Below, piece by piece: positions 8,606-17,641 of a DNA stretch of 64,000 bases. Within the stretch, counting starts at the first letter, position 1; the number at the start of each line of letters is the position of its first letter. The stretch lies in assembly GCF_016722765.1 (NCBI RefSeq), contig NZ_JAEQND010000008.1, forward strand, positions 62,001-126,000, given 5' to 3'. The position numbers and the translations under genes were made by a program. The notes under the pieces were generated by a model. That model was not told the DNA's origin and searched no databases. It worked only from the letters and a program-made list of their open reading frames with translations. Source of the stretch: Ramlibacter alkalitolerans (lineage in GTDB: Bacteria > Pseudomonadota > Gammaproteobacteria > Burkholderiales > Burkholderiaceae_C).

Positions 8606-8699
8606 GTCATTCCCGCGCAGGCCGGAATCCAGGGCTTTTTTGCGCGCGCAAGGCGCGCTTTCCCCGGACGCCCTGGGTTCCCGCCTGCGCGGGAACGAC
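8606..8699. repeat. REP-type inverted pair
   Basis: A forward copy (8606-8634, GTCATTCCCGCGCAGG...) and an inverted copy (8671-8699) enclose 36 bp rich in GCGC. The pair can fold into one long hairpin. It lies just upstream of the rplM promoter and in front of rlmJ. Confidence 0.85.
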
Positions 8700-8720
8700 G
8701 GCAAAGGTACCATCCTCCGC

Positions 8721-9626
8721 ATGTTCAGCTACCGCCACGGCTTCCATGCCGGCAACCACGCCGACGTCCTCAAGCACATGGTGCTGATCGCGACCGTGAA
8801 GCACCTGACCGCCAAGCCGTCGGCGATCACGGTGGTCGACACCCATGCCGGCGCCGGCCTCTACCGCCTGGACAGCGACTACGCCGACACCTCCGGCGAG
8901 GCGCAGGACGGCATCCTCAAGCTGGTGGCGAGCCCGCTGGCCGCCGAGCCGCCGCCGCTGGTGGCGGACTACCTGGCGCTGATCGCCAGCTTCAACGCTG
9001 CCGGCAAGACCAAGGTCTACCCCGGCTCGCCCTTCGTGACGCAGGCGTTGCTGCGCCAGGATGCCAAGGACAAGCTCTGGCTGTTCGAGCTGCATCCCAC
9101 GGACAGCAAGGCGCTGGCGGCCCACATCGAGCAGCTGCACGCCGGCCGCCAGGTGGGGCTCAAGCGCGACGACGGCTTCGAGGCCTTGCGGGCGCTGCTG
9201 CCGCCGCCTTCGCGCCGCGGGCTGGTGCTGATCGACCCGAGCTACGAGCTGAAGCACGACTACGTGCGCGTCGCGGCGACCCTGCAGGAAAGCCTGAAGA
9301 AATTCGCCACCGGCACCTACATGATCTGGTATCCCGTGATCCCGCGGCCCGAGGCGCACGAACTGCCGCGCCGCCTCAAGACGCTGGCGAACCAGGCGGG
9401 CAAGCCCTGGCTCCATGCCGTGCTGAACATCGGCCAGTCGCCCGAGCGCGCGAAGACGCACACGCCCGGCGAGGCGGAGCCCCGGCCCGGCCTCACCGCC
9501 AGCGGCGTCTTCCTGGTGAACCCGCCGCACACGCTCAAGGCCGCCCTGCAGCAGGCGCTGCCTGCGCTGGTCGAAGTGCTCGGACGCGGCAAGGGCCAGT
9601 CGCAGCTGGTGGAATCAGCCGGCTAG
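8721..9626 (+). CDS. rlmJ: 23S rRNA A2030 N6-methyltransferase
   Basis: RlmJ methylates A2030 of 23S rRNA with SAM. The 301-residue protein starts MFSYRHGFHAGNHADVLKH, the family signature, then has the SAM-binding motif DTHAGAGLY near residue 48 and the catalytic DPSYE (usual form DPPYE) near residue 173. C-terminal motifs WYPVIPRP and LVNPPHTL also fit. ATG 8721 has no Shine-Dalgarno sequence; a -10-like TACCAT (8708-8713) ends exactly 7 nt upstream, suggesting a leaderless message. The TAG stop shares bases with the stop of the convergent CAP gene (CTAG palindrome, 9623-9626). Confidence 0.95.
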   Translation: MFSYRHGFHAGNHADVLKHMVLIATVKHLTAKPSAITVVDTHAGAGLYRLDSDYADTSGEAQDGILKLVASPLAAEPPPLVADYLALIASFNAAGKTKVYPGSPFVTQALLRQDAKDKLWLFELHPTDSKALAAHIEQLHAGRQVGLKRDDGFEALRALLPPPSRRGLVLIDPSYELKHDYVRVAATLQESLKKFATGTYMIWYPVIPRPEAHELPRRLKTLANQAGKPWLHAVLNIGQSPERAKTHTPGEAEPRPGLTASGVFLVNPPHTLKAALQQALPALVEVLGRGKGQSQLVESAG

Positions 9627-10135
9627 CGGCGCCGGCCGAGCACCATCGTCCAGTACGTGCCCCATTGGCTTTTCGCGCTGCCCACGCAGGCCACGCCGAC
9701 TTCCTGGTAGCGCGGGTTCATCATGTTCTCGCAGTGCGAGGGGCTCTCGATCCAGCCCTGGACGGCGCTCGCGACCGTCGGGTCGCCGCCGGCGAGGTTC
9801 TCGCCCGCCGCCGAGAACTTGTAGCGCGAGGCCCGCACCCGTTCGGTGATCGTGCGGCCTTCGGGGCTGCGGTGGTCGAAGTAGTTGCGCCGCGCCATGT
9901 CGCGCGAATGGCCGAAGGCCACGGTCTGCAAGGTCGCGTCCCACCGCAGGGGCGGCGCCGGCGGCATCGAGCGCCAGCCGCAACGCTGGCCATGCGCGCG
10001 GGCCGCATTGATGCGCCGCAGCGCCTCCTGCACCTGCACGCTGCAGCTGGTGTGGAAGGCCGCATCGGCGGCCGATGCGCAAGTCAGGGCGAGCAAGCCG
10101 CAGGCCACCCAGGGCCGGGGAACAAAGTGAAGCAT
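9623..10135 (-). CDS. Secreted CAP-domain (SCP/PR-1) protein
   Basis: A 170-residue CAP-superfamily protein. The signal peptide (WVACGLLALTCASAADA, residues ~9-25) directs export. The CAP motifs are clear: INAARAHG, LRWDATLQTVAFGHSRDMARRNYFDHRSPEG with the metal-type His in GHS and FDHR, GENLAGG, and the closing WGTYWTMVLGRR. Cysteines at CSVQ, RCGW, HCEN and VACV probably form disulfides. Bacterial CAP proteins are extracellular or periplasmic with largely unknown activity. A second CAP gene lies 53 bp upstream in the same orientation and is clearly a paralog. Confidence 0.9.
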   Translation of the reverse strand: MLHFVPRPWVACGLLALTCASAADAAFHTSCSVQVQEALRRINAARAHGQRCGWRSMPPAPPLRWDATLQTVAFGHSRDMARRNYFDHRSPEGRTITERVRASRYKFSAAGENLAGGDPTVASAVQGWIESPSHCENMMNPRYQEVGVACVGSAKSQWGTYWTMVLGRRR

Positions 10136-10187
10136 GGCGCGAGATTGCCACGGATGAGCTAGGCTCCCGCGGCGAAATCGCAACCGC

Positions 10188-10775
10188 CTATTTCCGCCCC
10201 AGCACCATCGTCCAGTAAGTGCCCCACTCGCTTCCGGCTTGCACGGCGCAGGCGACGGCGACGTCCTGGAACTCCGCGGTCATGATGTTTTCGCAATGGC
10301 CGGGGCTCTGGAACCAGGCCTGCATCGCCTCGGGCATGCTGTGCACGCCGGCGGCGATGTTCTCGCCCATCATCCTGAACTTGTAGTGCGCGGCGGAGGC
10401 GCGGGTCTTCACGTCGGCGCCGTCGGGGCTGCGGTGCTCGAAGTAGTTGCGCCTGGCCATGTCCACCGAATGCCGCTCGGCGGCCGAATACAGCGACGAA
10501 TCCCACTTCAGGGGCGCGACGGGCCCCATCGCACGGCGTCCGCAGCGGAAGCCGGAAGCGCGGGCGGCGTTGATCCGCTGGAGCACGTCTTCGACGACGA
10601 CCCGCGAGCAGGCCTGCATGGCGGGGCCGGCACCGAGCACGCCGGTGGCTGCACCGGCGCCGAGCGCCGACGTATCGGGGGCCTGCTGCACGGCCAGCGG
10701 CGCCGGCTGGATCACGCGTTCGCCGCAGGCGGCAAGCAGGAAGGGGGCGATGAGGAAGGGGGCGATGGCTTTCAC
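10188..10775 (-). CDS. CAP-domain lipoprotein
   Basis: A 195-residue paralog of the neighbouring CAP protein. GTG 10775 is chosen as start: it puts a lipoprotein signal (FLIAPFLLAAC, Cys17) at the N-terminus and lies exactly 7 nt after a -10-like TAAGCT (10783-10788). A Pro/Ala/Gly linker (residues ~25-55) separates the lipid anchor from the CAP domain, which has INAARASG, ERHSVDMARRNYFEHRSPDG, GENIAAG, SPGHCENIM and WGTYWTMVLGRK. It should be anchored to the outer membrane facing the periplasm or surface, while its neighbour is soluble. Function unknown. Confidence 0.88.
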   Translation of the reverse strand: MKAIAPFLIAPFLLAACGERVIQPAPLAVQQAPDTSALGAGAATGVLGAGPAMQACSRVVVEDVLQRINAARASGFRCGRRAMGPVAPLKWDSSLYSAAERHSVDMARRNYFEHRSPDGADVKTRASAAHYKFRMMGENIAAGVHSMPEAMQAWFQSPGHCENIMTAEFQDVAVACAVQAGSEWGTYWTMVLGRK

Positions 10776-10888
10776 ACGGAAGAGCTTAGCGGCGGCCCGG
10801 CAGCAGCGAACCGAAGGTGTCACAAACCCGCGCATTCGATACATTCGCGGCCCAGCCGTTCACTCTTGCGCAACCCACAATCGCGCGC

Positions 10889-11776
10889 ATGCAACAGCTG
10901 CAGGAACCATTGCCGGAACTCGGCGAGCTGCTGGGAGGGCGATGGCAGCTGCAGGCGCTCGGCGCCAGCGCCTTTTGCGACACCTGGGAAGCGCGCCAGG
11001 GCCGCGACCTGCTGTTCCTGAAAAGCGCCGCCGAAGCCGGCGCCGACATGCTGCGTGCCGAGGCCGACGGCCTGCGCGCACTGGCGGCGACCCGCACGGT
11101 CCGCGTCCCCACCGTCCACGCCGTGCTGGAACGCCCCGGCGGCGGCGTGATCCTGGCGCTCGAATGGCTGCAGTTCGTGCGGCCCGACGCGGAGTTCGGC
11201 TTCCGCTTCGGCCAGGCGCTGGCGGCCCTGCACGCGCAAGCGCCGCCGCTGCGGCCGCCCGGCTTCGGCTGGACGCGCGACAACTACATCGGCGCGACGC
11301 CGCAGCGCAACACGCCCAGGCATCCGCCCACGGCAGCCGGGTGGATCGCGTTCTTCGGCCAGGCGCGACTGCGCGCCATGCGCGAGCGGCTGCGCCATGC
11401 GGCGAGCGACCTGCGCCTGGCGATCGACGCCGTGATCGATGCCTTGCCGCAACTCCTGGCCGAGGGCCCGCCGCCCCGCGCTGCGCTGGTCCACGGCGAC
11501 CTGTGGCAAGGCAACTGGGGCATGCTGGCCGACGGCACGCCCGTCATCTTCGATCCGGCCGTGTCGTGCTCGGACGCGCAGGCGGAGCTCGCGATGATGG
11601 AGCTGTTCGGCAGCCCGCCGCGCGGCTTCCGCGAAGCATATGCGCGTGCCGGCGGCACCTGGCCGGACCTGCGGCGCACGCAGCTCTATCAGCTCTATCA
11701 CCTGCTGAACCACGCCGTGCTGTTCGGCGGCAGCTACGTGCAGCAGGCCCTGCGCACCGCACGCGCGCTGGCCTGA
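10889..11776 (+). CDS. Fructosamine kinase-like protein
   Basis: A 295-residue member of the fructosamine-3-kinase family, protein-kinase-like enzymes that phosphorylate sugars attached to protein amines and so trigger deglycation. Visible motifs: the nucleotide-binding Lys in LLFLKSAA (near residue 48), the catalytic loop HGDLWQGNWG (near residue 202) and the metal-binding FDPAVS. GFGWTRDNYIGATPQRN is a family hallmark. ATG 10889 is used because a -10-like CACAAT (10876-10881) ends exactly 7 nt upstream; a GTG at 10817 would overlap the divergent CAP gene. It stands alone, convergent with metF. Confidence 0.88.
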   Translation: MQQLQEPLPELGELLGGRWQLQALGASAFCDTWEARQGRDLLFLKSAAEAGADMLRAEADGLRALAATRTVRVPTVHAVLERPGGGVILALEWLQFVRPDAEFGFRFGQALAALHAQAPPLRPPGFGWTRDNYIGATPQRNTPRHPPTAAGWIAFFGQARLRAMRERLRHAASDLRLAIDAVIDALPQLLAEGPPPRAALVHGDLWQGNWGMLADGTPVIFDPAVSCSDAQAELAMMELFGSPPRGFREAYARAGGTWPDLRRTQLYQLYHLLNHAVLFGGSYVQQALRTARALA

Positions 11777-11780
11777 AGCT

Positions 11781-12611
11781 TCAGCGCACCGTTCCGATCT
11801 GCCCCGCCACCGCCAGCGTCGCCGCCGCCTGGTTCATCGTGTAGAAGTGCAGGCCCGGCGCGCCGCCGCGGATCAGGCGCTCGCACAGGTCAGCGACCAC
11901 GTCGACGCCGAAGGCGCGGATCGAGGCGCTGTCGTCGCCGAAGCTTTGCAGCCGCAGGCGGATCCAGCGCGGGACCTCGGCGCCGCAGCTGTCGGAAAAG
12001 CGCAGCAGCTGGCTGGAATTGATGATCGGCATGATGCCCGGCACCACCGGCACGCGGACACCGGCCTTGTGCGCTTCCTCGACGAAGCGGAAGTAGGCGT
12101 CGCTGTTGTAGAAGTACTGCGTGATCGCGGAATCCGCGCCGGCCTTCACCTTGGTGGCGAAGGCCTGCAGGTCGGCCTGCGGCGACTTCGCCTGCGGGTG
12201 TACCTCGGGATAGCAGGCGACCTCGATGCGGAAGTCCTTGCCGCATTCGGTGCGGATGTATTCCACCAGCTCGCTGGCGTAGTGGAACTCGCCGCCGATG
12301 CCGTAGCCGCTGGGCAGGTCGCCGCGCAGCGCCACCAGGCGCTTGACGCCCATCGCCTTGAGCTGTGCGAGCTGGTCGCACACCTTGGCGCGCGTCGCGC
12401 CTATGCAGGAGAAGTGGCTGGCGGCCTCCACGCCCTCGGCGAGGATCTCGCCGACGGTGGTGAAGGTGCCCGCGTGGGTGGAGCCGCCCGCGCCGTAGGT
12501 GACCGAGCAGAACTCGGGCTGCAGCGCGTAGAGCTCCTGGCGCGCGGCGCGCAGCTTCTCGGCGCCTTCCGGCGTCTTGGGGGGAAAGAATTCGAGGCTG
12601 ATCGGAAGCAT
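11781..12611 (-). CDS. metF: Methylenetetrahydrofolate reductase
   Basis: MetF reduces 5,10-methylene-THF to 5-methyl-THF with an FAD cofactor, supplying the methyl group for methionine synthesis. The 276-residue product starts MLPISLEFFPPKTPEG and has the usual FCSVTYGAGGST (near residue 34), VALRGDLPSG (near residue 113) and ADSAITQYFYNSDAYFRF (near residue 180). The ATG shares one base with the stop of the upstream gene (TGATG), indicating translational coupling. It is the last gene of the ahcY-tlyA-metF operon governed by the SAH riboswitch. Confidence 0.97.
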   Translation of the reverse strand: MLPISLEFFPPKTPEGAEKLRAARQELYALQPEFCSVTYGAGGSTHAGTFTTVGEILAEGVEAASHFSCIGATRAKVCDQLAQLKAMGVKRLVALRGDLPSGYGIGGEFHYASELVEYIRTECGKDFRIEVACYPEVHPQAKSPQADLQAFATKVKAGADSAITQYFYNSDAYFRFVEEAHKAGVRVPVVPGIMPIINSSQLLRFSDSCGAEVPRWIRLRLQSFGDDSASIRAFGVDVVADLCERLIRGGAPGLHFYTMNQAAATLAVAGQIGTVR

Positions 12612-13354
12612 CAGGTGCTCCTGGTTCGGGCATGCAGGAAGAATTCGCGATTGCCATCGCCGCCGGCAATGGGGCTGTCGTACCAGCCGGTCACGGCCAG
12701 GCCGAGCCTGGCGCAGCATTCGCGCAGGCGCGCTTCGACCACCGGGTACAGCGACGCATCGCGCACCACGCCGCCCTTGCCGATCTGCTGCGGCTGCAGC
12801 TCGAACTGCGGCTTGGCGAGCATCAGTAGGTGGCCCCCGGGCCGGGCCAGCGGCGCCAGCGCCGGCAGCACCAGGGTGAGCGAGATGAAGGACAGGTCGC
12901 CGGTGACGAGGTCGTAGTGGCCGCCGATCTGCTCGTCGCGCAGGTCGCGGGCGTTGACCTTCTCGATCGCCACCACGCGCGGGTCCTGGCGCAGCTTGGG
13001 ATGGAGCTGGCCGTGGCCGACGTCGACGCCGGTGACCGCCGCGGCGCCGTGCTGCAGCAGGCAGTCGGTGAAGCCGCCGGTGGACTGGCCGACGTCCAGG
13101 CAGGTCCAGCCCGTGACGTCGAGGCCGGCGGCGCGCAGCGCGCCTTCCAGCTTCAGGCCGCCACGCGAGACGTAGCGCGCTTCCGCCGTGTCCAGCAGTT
13201 CGACCTGCGCCTGCGCGGGGACCTCGTCGCCGTTCTTGGCCACGGCGATCCAGCGGGCGCCGTCGAACCACCGCACGCCGGCAGCGATGAGTCGCTGCGC
13301 CTGCGAGCGGGAAGCGGCCAGGCCGCGATCGACGAGGAGTTGGTCGGCACGCAT
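12611..13354 (-). CDS. tlyA: TlyA-family rRNA methyltransferase
   Basis: A 247-residue protein with an N-terminal S4 RNA-binding domain (MRADQLLVDRGLAASRSQAQ) and a C-terminal FtsJ/RrmJ-type SAM domain. The SAM motif is CLDVGQSTGGFTDCLL near residue 85, followed by VTGVDVGHGQLHPKL and VTGDLSFISL. TlyA proteins 2'-O-methylate rRNA; some are described as hemolysins but this is a misnomer. It lies between ahcY and metF, a SAM consumer among the methyl-cycle genes. ATG 13354 is taken; ATG 13366 four codons earlier is possible. Its TGA overlaps the metF ATG by one base. Confidence 0.92.
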   Translation of the reverse strand: MRADQLLVDRGLAASRSQAQRLIAAGVRWFDGARWIAVAKNGDEVPAQAQVELLDTAEARYVSRGGLKLEGALRAAGLDVTGWTCLDVGQSTGGFTDCLLQHGAAAVTGVDVGHGQLHPKLRQDPRVVAIEKVNARDLRDEQIGGHYDLVTGDLSFISLTLVLPALAPLARPGGHLLMLAKPQFELQPQQIGKGGVVRDASLYPVVEARLRECCARLGLAVTGWYDSPIAGGDGNREFFLHARTRST

Positions 13355-13380
13355 GATGTTCAACAACCGGTGCGAACGCC

Positions 13381-13474
13381 GTCATTCCCGCGCGGGCGGG
13401 AATCCAGGGCTTTGGAGACTCGCCGCGCGCGGCGAGCATCGGGAGCCCTGGGTCCCCGCCTTCGCGGGGATGAC
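13381..13474. repeat. REP-type inverted pair inside the ahcY operon
   Basis: A forward copy from 13381 (GTCATTCCCGCGCGGGCGGG) and an inverted copy ending at 13474 (GCGGGGATGAC) flank a GCCGCGCGCGGC palindrome, giving a very stable long hairpin. It fills the gap between ahcY and tlyA and could protect or attenuate the operon transcript. Confidence 0.88.
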
Positions 13475-13481
13475 GAAGGTC

Positions 13482-14918
<1,437 letters not shown>

Positions 14919-14921
14919 GGT

Positions 14922-14988
14922 GGCTCCGGAACGAAGTGGTGGGGAGCCCACCTTCCGGAATGGATGCACTCACCGCACGGAAGGTGGG
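14922..14988 (-). promoter_or_regulatory. Expression platform of the SAH riboswitch
   Basis: Between the aptamer and ahcY, two hairpins compete. Hairpin A is a perfect 11-bp stem CCCACCTTCCG (14978-14988) / CGGAAGGTGGG (14947-14957). Hairpin B pairs GGCTCC (14943-14948) with GGAGCC (14922-14927), the latter holding the ahcY ribosome-binding site. They share bases 14947-14948, so forming A weakens B and frees the ribosome site. This fits an ON switch acting on translation, but the coupling to the aptamer is inferred. Confidence 0.65.
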
Positions 14989-14989
14989 T

Positions 14990-15050
14990 GAGCGTCGTTG
15001 CGATGAATCCGAGCCTCGCGTCCATGGCGGACGCTGCAACGCTCCTCGGG
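14990..15050 (-). ncRNA. SAH riboswitch aptamer upstream of ahcY
   Basis: The minus-strand leader matches the known SAH riboswitch layout seen before ahcY in betaproteobacteria. It begins CCCGAGGAGCGTTGCAGC. P1 pairs CCGAG (15045-15049) with CTCGG (15009-15013); P2 is a perfect GCGTCC/GGACGC stem (15018-15034); the conserved GAGCGTTGC (15036-15044) pairs with GCAAC and CGCTC at 14990-15001 as the P4 pseudoknot. The AGGCTCGG segment is also conserved. A -10-like TAAAAT (15059-15064) puts the transcription start right at the aptamer. SAH binding raises expression in characterised members. Confidence 0.92.
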
Positions 15051-15118
15051 TTGGGTGGATTTTATCGGAAACCGTCCGATTCGCCCACGGCAGCCGAACC
15101 AAGGGGTAAAAACCGCAC

Positions 15119-16207
15119 ATGGCCACCTCCGGACCGCCCTCCCCGCCCATCGAACCGATGCTGGCCAAGATCGCCGACGCCTTGCCGACGGAGGAGGGCT
15201 TCCTGTTCGAGCCCAAATGGGATGGCTTCCGTGCCCTCGTGTTCCGCGGCGCCGAGCAGACCTACCTGCAAAGCCGCGACCTGCGGCCCCTCAACCGCTA
15301 TTTCCCCGAGCTGGAGAAGGCCCTGCACGAGGCGCTGCCCAAGGGCTGCGTGCTCGATGGCGAGATCGTCGTGGCGAACGCGGGCGGCCTGGACTTCGAT
15401 GCGCTGCAGATGCGCCTGCATCCGGCCGCCTCGCGCGTGGCGAAGCTGGCCAAGGAGACGCCATCGAGCTTCGTCGCCTTCGACCTGCTGGCGGCCGGTG
15501 GCAAATCGACCATGGAGCTGCCGCAGTCGGAACGGCGCGCGCGCCTGGAGCGCCTGCTGGGCAAGACGCGGCCGCCGCTGCACCTGACGCCGGTGACGCG
15601 CGACCGCGCGCAGGCCGAGGAATGGCTGGAGAAGTTCGAGGGAGCGGGCCTGGACGGCGTGATCGCCAAGCTCGAATCCGCGCCCTACCGGCCGGGCAAG
15701 CGGGCGATGCTGAAGATCAAGCACGTGCGCAGCGCGGACTGCGTGGTGGCCGGCTTCCGCTGGTACAAGGACCGCAACGACGCGGTCGGTTCGCTGCTGC
15801 TGGGGCTGTACGACGACGGCGGCACGCTGCAGCATGTGGGCGTGACCTCCTCGTTCACCATGGCGCGGCGCGAGGAGCTGCTCAGGGAGCTGGAGCCGCT
15901 GCGCACCGATGCGATCCAGGACCATCCCTGGCGCGAGTGGGCCGGCGCGGTGGTAGGCGATGCGCAGCGCATGCCCGGCGCGCAGAGCCGCTGGAGCGGC
16001 GGCAAGGACCTGAGCTGGGAGCCGGTGCGGCCGGAGCGCGTGTGCGAGGTCAAGTACGACCACCTGCAGGGCAACCGCTTCCGCCACGCCGCCGTGTTCC
16101 TGCGATGGCGGCCGGACAAGCCGGCCGAGGATTGCCGGTACGACCAGCTGGAGGTGACGACGCCGTTCGAGCTGGCGAAGGTGTTCGGGGCGAAGGAGGC
16201 GGTGTAG
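15119..16207 (+). CDS. ATP-dependent DNA ligase (LigC-like)
   Basis: A 362-residue stand-alone ATP-dependent DNA ligase. The adenylated lysine is Lys33 in the motif EPKWDGFRA; other nucleotidyltransferase motifs are DGEIVV (near residue 80), FVAFDLLA (near residue 120), LDGVIAK (near residue 182) and KIKHVRSAD with its Lys near residue 200. The OB-fold follows, to WRPDKPAEDC. It seals nicks or short gaps, in bacteria usually alongside LigD-type polymerases. It converges with a LigD-type polymerase gene, a two-gene version of what many bacteria carry as one LigD protein. No Ku gene is in the window. ATG 15119 has AAGGGG upstream. Confidence 0.92.
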   Translation: MATSGPPSPPIEPMLAKIADALPTEEGFLFEPKWDGFRALVFRGAEQTYLQSRDLRPLNRYFPELEKALHEALPKGCVLDGEIVVANAGGLDFDALQMRLHPAASRVAKLAKETPSSFVAFDLLAAGGKSTMELPQSERRARLERLLGKTRPPLHLTPVTRDRAQAEEWLEKFEGAGLDGVIAKLESAPYRPGKRAMLKIKHVRSADCVVAGFRWYKDRNDAVGSLLLGLYDDGGTLQHVGVTSSFTMARREELLRELEPLRTDAIQDHPWREWAGAVVGDAQRMPGAQSRWSGGKDLSWEPVRPERVCEVKYDHLQGNRFRHAAVFLRWRPDKPAEDCRYDQLEVTTPFELAKVFGAKEAV

Positions 16208-16220
16208 CGACCGAACCACC

Positions 16221-16305
16221 GTCAACCCCGCGCAGGCGGGGGCCCAGGGAGCGCGCGCAGCGCGCTGCATCGGGAGCCCTGGATTCCCGCCTTCGCGGGA
16301 ATGAC
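16221..16305. repeat. REP-type inverted pair
   Basis: A diverged forward copy (from 16221, GTCAACCCCGCGCAGGCGGG) and a near-consensus inverted copy (to 16305, GCGGGAATGAC) enclose a GCGCGCGCAGCGCGC palindrome. It fills the space between the convergent ligase and polymerase genes and may act as a two-way transcription block. Confidence 0.85.
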
Positions 16306-16322
16306 GGGAGGGCGTACCGTCA

Positions 16323-17552
16323 CTACGCCTTCGGCTTCGCCTCCTTCGGCCGCAGCCGCGCCGGCACATGCTCCAGGTTGATCCGCACCCGGTACCACAG
16401 CGACGAACTCCCGCGCATGCGGTCCACCAGCACGTCCGCGGGTTCGAGGTGCGCGGCGGCCTTCGGGTGTTTCGCCTTCCACTCCTCCGCCGCGGCGAAG
16501 GCCTCCGCCTCCCGGTCCGCCCGTGCCACTTCGATCAGCGGCTTCTTCGCCCGCGCCGTCGAAGGCGGCGCCCGCCGCGGCTCGCCGGCCGCCTTGGCGT
16601 AGTGCGGCGGCCAGGGCGCGTCGCCCTGCCCTTCGGCCTCCTGCCGCCGCGACAACTCCAGCAGCGGCTCCAGCGAGCAGCGCCATTGCTCGATTTCCGC
16701 ATGCGGATCGCCGATCTCCTGGAAGCGCTTGGGCATGGTCCGCAGCGTGAAATCCGCCGGGTCGCAGTCGTCCAGTTCCTTCCAGCTCACCGGCGCCGAC
16801 ACCCGGCCATCGGGCTTGGGCCGCACCGAGTAGGCCGAGGTCACGGTGCGGTCCTTCGCGTTCTGGTTGTAGTCGACGAACACGCCGCGCCGCTCCTCCT
16901 TCCACCACTTGCTGGTGGCGATGGCGGGCGCCCGCCGCTCGACCTCCCGCGCCAGTGCCAGCGCGGCGCGCCGCACCTCGTCGAAGGTCCACTTCGGTTC
17001 GATCCGCACCAGCACGTGGATGCCCCGCGATCCGGAGGTCTTGGGCCAGCCCTTGAGGCCCAGGTCCGTGAGCACGGCGTGCACCACCCGCGCCACTTCC
17101 CGGATCTGCGGCCACTCCACGCCGGGCACCGGATCGAGGTCGACCCGAAGCTCATCGGGGTGATCCAGGTCCTCGGCCCGCACGGGATGCGGATGCAGTT
17201 CCAGGCAGTCCAGGTTGGCCATCCAGGCCAGGTCCGCCGGATGCCGCGGCACGACCTCCTCGGCGCTGCGGCCGGAGGGAAAGCGGATCTCGGCCACCTC
17301 CAGCCAGTCGGGGCGCTTGGCCGGCGCCCGCTTCTGGAAGAAGAACTCCTCGCCGATGCCGTTCGGATAGCGCACCAGCACGCAGGGCCGCCCGCCGGCG
17401 CCGCGCAGCGCCCCCTCGGCGACCGCCAGGTAATAGTTCACGAGGTCGAGCTTCGTGATCCCGGCTTGCGGGATCAGCAGCTTGCCGCTGTGGGTGATCA
17501 CCAGCTCGCGGCCGTCAATCTCCAGCAGCGTCTCGTCCTTTGGCTGGGCCAT
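16323..17552 (-). CDS. LigD-type polymerase (PolDom) protein
   Basis: A 409-residue archaeo-eukaryotic primase-type polymerase as found in LigD. Key parts: ITKLDLVNYYLAVA near residue 35, the catalytic DLDP (in LRVDLDPVPG) near residue 137, SGSRGIHVLVRI near residue 175 with the His of the active site, and DYNQNAKDRTVTSAYSVRP near residue 225. Family members add a few nucleotides, often ribonucleotides, at breaks during end joining or excision repair. A ~100-residue Lys/Ala-rich C-terminal extension follows. ATG 17552 is chosen because a -10-like TACCTT (17560-17565) ends exactly 7 nt upstream. It is separate from, but convergent with, the ligase. Confidence 0.9.
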   Translation of the reverse strand: MAQPKDETLLEIDGRELVITHSGKLLIPQAGITKLDLVNYYLAVAEGALRGAGGRPCVLVRYPNGIGEEFFFQKRAPAKRPDWLEVAEIRFPSGRSAEEVVPRHPADLAWMANLDCLELHPHPVRAEDLDHPDELRVDLDPVPGVEWPQIREVARVVHAVLTDLGLKGWPKTSGSRGIHVLVRIEPKWTFDEVRRAALALAREVERRAPAIATSKWWKEERRGVFVDYNQNAKDRTVTSAYSVRPKPDGRVSAPVSWKELDDCDPADFTLRTMPKRFQEIGDPHAEIEQWRCSLEPLLELSRRQEAEGQGDAPWPPHYAKAAGEPRRAPPSTARAKKPLIEVARADREAEAFAAAEEWKAKHPKAAAHLEPADVLVDRMRGSSSLWYRVRINLEHVPARLRPKEAKPKA

Positions 17553-17641
17553 GGGACGCAAGGTACACCGGCATGGGAAAATGGCGGGTCAGACACGGCC
17601 GTGTGCCGCGCGCGCCGTTTCCCTTCCCGGAGTTCCTTTCC

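Noticed and set aside
8719..8787. Extension of rlmJ upstream into the REP element (frame open from 8508)
   Set aside because: The extra residues are encoded by the REP palindromes and leader of rplM; the family begins MFSYRHGFHAGNHAD at 8721.
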